A stretch of 7,446 nt of DNA from Bacteroidales bacterium (GTDB taxonomy: Bacteria > Bacteroidota > Bacteroidia > Bacteroidales > JAAUTT01): positions 1 to 7,446 of the forward strand of contig JANXXY010000379.1 of assembly GCA_025350365.1 (NCBI GenBank). Direction: 5' to 3'. Below are positions 7,386-7,446 of this stretch, piece after piece (position 1 is the first letter of the stretch; every line of letters begins with the position of its first letter). A program made the translations under genes and the position numbers. Below the pieces are notes generated by a model, which was not told the DNA's origin, did no database searches, and saw nothing but the letters and a program-made list of their open reading frames with translations.

Positions 7386-7446
7386 TTCTTAATGGGGAAA
7401 ATGTTGTTTTGTATTTGGCATTTTGTTGAACTGCTTGAAATGAAAA

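Noticed and set aside
7392..7446. Open plus-strand frame starting at ATG 7392 and running off the window, as a new gene
   Set aside because: Only 18 codons are visible and the residues match nothing recognisable. The minus strand is also open here, with a frame ending in a stop at 7389-7391 that could be the tail of a convergent gene, so the direction cannot be decided.

Overview
The window looks like chromosomal DNA from a member of the Bacteroidota, most likely class Bacteroidia. The evidence is the low-GC composition, A/T-rich leaders without a Shine-Dalgarno sequence before all four visible start codons, and the gene content. That content includes a hybrid histidine kinase with a Bacteroidota-style HKLKPS Hpt box, a carboxynorspermidine/carboxyspermidine decarboxylase, and a HU (CCDC81-type)-TM-SPOR protein, an architecture typical of this phylum. 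The assignment is inference from protein character, not from a marker gene.

All genes lie on the + strand. Positions 1-1602 hold the 3' part of a hybrid sensor kinase (PAS end, HisKA, HATPase_c, REC, Hpt) whose true start is upstream of the window. An A/T-rich gap (1603-1771) follows, with an unusual set of overlapping inverted repeats. Then come nspC (1772-2914, last step of spermidine/norspermidine synthesis), a 76-base gap with a short A/T-rich palindrome, an aldo/keto reductase (2991-4013), and a 145-base gap with a possible promoter element. RecG helicase (4159-6264) and, 62 bases later, the membrane-anchored HU-SPOR protein (6327-7385) complete the set. The last 61 bases hold no gene that can be supported.

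The genes do not form one obvious pathway. recG and the HU-SPOR gene are close enough to be co-transcribed. RecG remodels branched DNA, while the HU-SPOR protein could link the nucleoid side of the inner membrane to septal peptidoglycan, so the pair may share a chromosome-maintenance theme; this is inference. The kinase, nspC and the reductase look like independent housekeeping or accessory units.

I found no mobile element, CRISPR array, RNA gene or clearly new multi-gene system. The points most worth a second look are the HU-SPOR protein and the mutually exclusive pairings in the leader region before nspC.
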